Shown in pieces: positions 60,960-64,000 of a DNA stretch of 64,000 nucleotides. Position 1 is the first letter of the stretch; every line of letters starts with the position of its first letter. The notes under the pieces are model-generated. The model saw only the letters and a list, made by a program, of their open reading frames with translations. It had not been told where the DNA came from and made no database searches. The stretch comes from Corticium candelabrum (taxonomy: Eukaryota > Porifera > Homoscleromorpha > Homosclerophorida > Plakinidae). The position numbers were made by a program, and so were the translations under genes. The DNA lies in assembly GCF_963422355.1 (NCBI RefSeq), contig NC_085088.1, positions 5,153,807-5,217,806 on the forward strand, written 5' to 3'.

Positions 60960-61210
60960 TTCGACGGTACCACCGCGCACAGTCTGCACATTGACATAAT
61001 AGGTGCACGTCTCTTCTACTCGCAGTGGTAACAATAGATCGGCAGCTTTGCTTCAGAAAGCTGAGGAAGAGAGGCGGGTCTCGCTCTCTAATATCGCACA
61101 CCCGATTTGCTTGATGCGAGTGCAATATAGGCGAGAACCGTGAAGAATTGTGTTAATGCTGACTGCAGACGTCTACTACATGCCCACCGAGCACGGAAAG
61201 TCTTTTGACT
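60960..61210. repeat. Inverted repeat, left arm (5' flank of otopetrin-like gene)
   Basis: The reverse complement of this arm matches 61550-61810, sharing GAGTAGAAGAGAC, CACCTATTATGTCAA or its variant, and GCATCAAGCAAA. It lies just upstream of the otopetrin-like start codon. Confidence 0.7.
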
Positions 61211-61549
61211 TGTCTCCGTATCAAACAAAAGAAGTATTTGGAGAGAAAAGTAGATCTTGAAATGACTCCTATAATGCATGTTTGCTCAATATAGACGCGC
61301 AATAGACAACTACGATCACAAGAAGCCGTGATGTCAAGGCGAAGTGTGTATAACGCGACGATAGTGTCTGGCTACGCGAGGCTATTTCATACTACTCTAT
61401 ACTGCTCTGATCAAGCCCATCAGCTACCGCTTGTCTCTATATTAATTGTCCGCGAACGATAGCGATATTCAGGACGTGCTAGATGAGACAGCTAGATAAT
61501 GTTCCCAGTTTAGCACTTGTTGATTCACTCATTTGTTTGCCGACGGCCA

Positions 61550-61810
61550 TTGAGAGACGAGTCAAAGGCTCTTCATGCTCGTCGGGAATTTACAAAACAT
61601 ATGCAGTCAGTATTGTCACAATTCATCGCGGTTCTTGCCTATTTGCACTCCCATCAAGCAAACTCGAGTGTCCGATAGTAGAGAACCAGTCCCGCCCCTC
61701 TTCTTCAGCTTCCTGAAGAGCAACGTGCAAAGCTGCCGATCTGCTGTTATCATTGCGAGTAGAAGAGACATGTACCTATTATTTCAAGGTGCAGACCGTA
61801 AACTGTAGTA
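61550..61810. repeat. Inverted repeat, right arm
   Basis: The inverted partner of 60960-61210. It points away from the otopetrin-like gene toward the Gypsy remnant. Confidence 0.7.
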
Positions 61811-61979
61811 TTATCGAAAGCAAAACCGGCGGCTGTCCGATATTTGATAGGCGTGTCCGATATACGGGAAAAGTAGCGGAAGTCACCGTGAACAGCAATA
61901 CGCCAAGTGATCAAGCTGAATCTAGCACGTCGTGTTACCGTGTGACTACTCTCTACATTCATGCCAAGAAATCTTCGTC

Positions 61980-62760
61980 TGGTTTCCGGACGCCAGTATC
62001 CGATATTGGGGAGAGTCAGACAATTAGTCATGACTCTACTATGACAAACAAACCGAGCTCACCGAAAGTCACCGTCATAGTTGAGGCTGCGTTATTGACA
62101 ATGGATGTAGATACCGGGGCATCTATGACTCTGATACTCGTGTACATATACAAACCATGTCTGGCACACGCTAGATTACTGAAAAGTGAAGTCAAGCTTC
62201 AGACATACTCAAGAGAAGCACGTTACGGCGATCATACCGCACGTCCGAAACAAGCCAGCGGTCTTAAGGCAAAACTGGCTTTCAAAAATCCGACTGGATT
62301 GGCACACGTTATCTAGGGTTGACGGATTGACTAGCCCACTAAAGCGGAATATACAAAGAAGTACCTGCAATTGCATGAGAAGAGAACTGGAACACTGAAC
62401 AGATGGGAAACATGCATTACACTACGAAAGAATGCAGTGCCAAAGTTCCACAGACGGCGACCGGTCCCCTACACTCTACACAAAAAAAAGTAGGCGAAGA
62501 ACTGGACCATCTACAACAGGAAGGAATAATTCGACAAATTGATAAGAGCGAATTGGCATCACCTATTGTTGTTGTAAAAATGATGGCGGGTCAATACGTG
62601 CATGCGGTGACTACAGAGTTAGTATCAACCCTTGCCTAGAAACTGAGTGCTACCTATTGTCTAAAAATCCACAAGATCTATTCTCAACCTTAGCAGGAGG
62701 CAGAGTGTTTACTCATTTGGATATGAAACAGGCTCTCTGAGATTCATTCACATCGACAAG
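61980..62760 (+). pseudogene. Gypsy-type retrotransposon remnant (protease and reverse transcriptase)
   Basis: Near 62060-62140 the plus strand reads VTVIVEAALLTMDVDTGASM, a retroviral-type aspartic protease site (DTGA at 62110). At 62480-62740 blocks typical of the N-terminal reverse transcriptase follow: ELDHLQQEGIIRQID, LASPIVVVK, then in shifted frames GDYRVSINP, LFSTLAGGRVF and THLDMKQAL. Stops and frameshifts interrupt all of it. Neither LTRs, gag, RNase H nor integrase is seen, so it is an old, truncated insertion. Confidence 0.75.
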
Positions 62761-64000
62761 TTTCTATATGGTATGGAATAGGGACACCATGAATTTGAGT
62801 TGGAATCAAAACAACAGATATATCACCATAGTTATATAATGCATAAAGCACTGCTGATGGTAATGAATAGGATATCTCACGCTTTGGTTATTTTTGATTA
62901 AAATTTGGTGGTTAAGTGGTTCCTAGGTACATTTCAGTAGCACAGAATTTGTAGTTTGTTCCTAATCCCCGTTCAGTAGCATAAAAATTTGACGGTTCAA
63001 AAAGGTCAGTTTGGTGAGCATGCACATGCAGCACGTGCTAAACGCGGCCATTTTCCGTGCTTGTAAGTGCAGCTTCTTTAATTGACTTGACCTAAGTCAG
63101 TCCACGGATTTTGCGTATCATGGAAATGGCGATTTGGTGATGAGGATGTTTAGATAGCAAAAGGAGGAGTCTTGTAACCTGACATTTCCGGTACAGCAAC
63201 ATCAGCTTTCACTTATCTACCAGTAATAGGGCAAAGTGCATTACTCTGATCTTCAAACTTCTGTTTGCTGCGCCCAAACTTCTAGTCTAATACGTATAAA
63301 CACTCCATACACATGTAGGCTAATGTAAACAAAATGTAATTAGCCATAGTTTCGGTGGCCTCTGTTGTTCAGTAGATATATATGAAGGTAGACTAAAAGG
63401 TCAGTTCACTTGCACTACAGGAAACAGCTAATTGTAGAGCCACGCTTGGCTAAATTGAATAGGTGCTCGCTGATCTGACTCTACCTTGACAAAAGCTTTC
63501 TAATAATATGCGTAATTGCTCTTCGGGACGTCCCACTGCCTAGCTTCATGAGTTTTTCCATGGTACGCAAAATTTCTGGATGGACTTTAGTACGCTGTTC
63601 GTTTGACTCAAAAAGGAGGTAGAAGAAAAAACCAATTTTGGCATCACAACTGAAAACCGTTTAGGACAAACATACATGCAACACGTTGAATTGACAATTA
63701 TTCTGAAATCGCTCTTTCATATGATAACAAATGGTCTTAGAAGAAATACGCATCGGAACTTCTCCAATTGCAATGGGTCTCCCGTTCTCTTTCGCTTTCA
63801 GTAATGCTACAAAACGGGATTCTAACAACAACGTTGAGATTGACTTTAAATTTATCGAGAAGCAGTACAAAAACAGCTATGCAAACATGGTCAGGAGATC
63901 CAAGCGCAGACACCAAAGTATCAGATGATAGATAAATATTATAAATACAAATGTAATAGTTTCTATACATTTTGTCTAATTCGTAGTGTTCTGCTTCAAA
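62761..64000. other. No gene recognised to window end
   Basis: Only short frames occur (the longest are about 65-77 codons around 63660-63970, on both strands), with no family motif. No RNA gene or repeat is recognised. Confidence 0.5.

Noticed and set aside
60822-61034. Upstream 70-codon frame ending just before the otopetrin-like ATG
   Set aside because: It ends in a stop before the start codon, and its first half belongs to the inverted repeat at 60960-61210; more likely 5' UTR or a repeat-derived frame.
63661-63970. Short frames on both strands at the right end
   Set aside because: Under 80 codons, antisense to each other, no motif or splice context.
1-64000. CRISPR arrays, bacterial operons, ribosome binding sites, rRNA or tRNA genes
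   Set aside because: The window is spliced metazoan nuclear DNA; no spaced direct-repeat array and no cloverleaf with tRNA box sequences was recognised by eye. A tRNAscan run would be the decisive check.

Overview
The window is metazoan nuclear DNA: spliced genes with many short GT-AG introns, secreted multidomain proteins (LDLa, IgGFc-binding, EGF, PSI, vWD, thrombospondin-1), a DCAF11 orthologue, a B3GALNT2-like glycosyltransferase and a 12-helix otopetrin-like protein. The small introns, the repeated extracellular mosaic genes and the pogo/hAT/THAP/Gypsy relics would fit a sponge or another early-branching marine invertebrate. That placement is an inference; nothing in the sequence proves the taxon. 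One 200-base N gap (42408-42607) marks an assembly join.

Layout. 1-166: start of an NHL-repeat gene on the minus strand, leaving the window. 582-13409: complete DCAF11 (19 exons by hand, 518 aa). Its 7.7-kb first intron holds a nearly intact pogo/Tigger transposon with a C-terminal PHD finger (847-3481), a MITE, two copies of a dispersed repeat and oppositely oriented hAT remnants. 14.1-42.1 kb: a segmental duplication region on the minus strand. Copy A (15128-23331, 21 exons, all phases consistent, 1905 aa) and copy C (33633-41789) encode the same secreted mosaic protein. A truncated, frameshifted copy B (29334-32600) lies between them, next to a broken fragment of DCAF11 (25352-26368) and a 3-kb element with long terminal inverted repeats (26369-29333).

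The mosaic protein runs: signal peptide, LDLa, IgGFc-binding N-terminal domain, EGFs, PSI, Cys-rich segment, secretory phospholipase A2-like domain lacking the catalytic His-Asp pair, EGF, vWD, about ten EGFs, two TSP1 modules. This is the most unusual coding feature of the window. Copy C has lost two splice-acceptor AGs and one EGF cysteine relative to copy A.

42.6-46 kb: a decayed element with inverted ends and a THAP relic, then two foldback/MITE structures. 46300-47190: intronless gene for a secreted Cys-rich PLA2-superfamily-like protein. 48959-56759 (minus): a B3GALNT2-like gene recognisable from the N-terminal anchor to the C-terminus but carrying two in-frame stops and several frameshifts, so probably a pseudogene. 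57841-60818 (minus): a two-exon, 681-aa otopetrin-like protein with a GC-AG intron and an unusual Cys-rich loop. Its 5' flank is duplicated in inverted orientation at 61.55-61.81 kb, followed by a degenerate Gypsy-type protease/reverse transcriptase remnant (about 61980-62760). The last 1.2 kb shows no recognisable gene.

All exon boundaries were built by eye from GT/AG sites, phase and family similarity; no transcript evidence was available.
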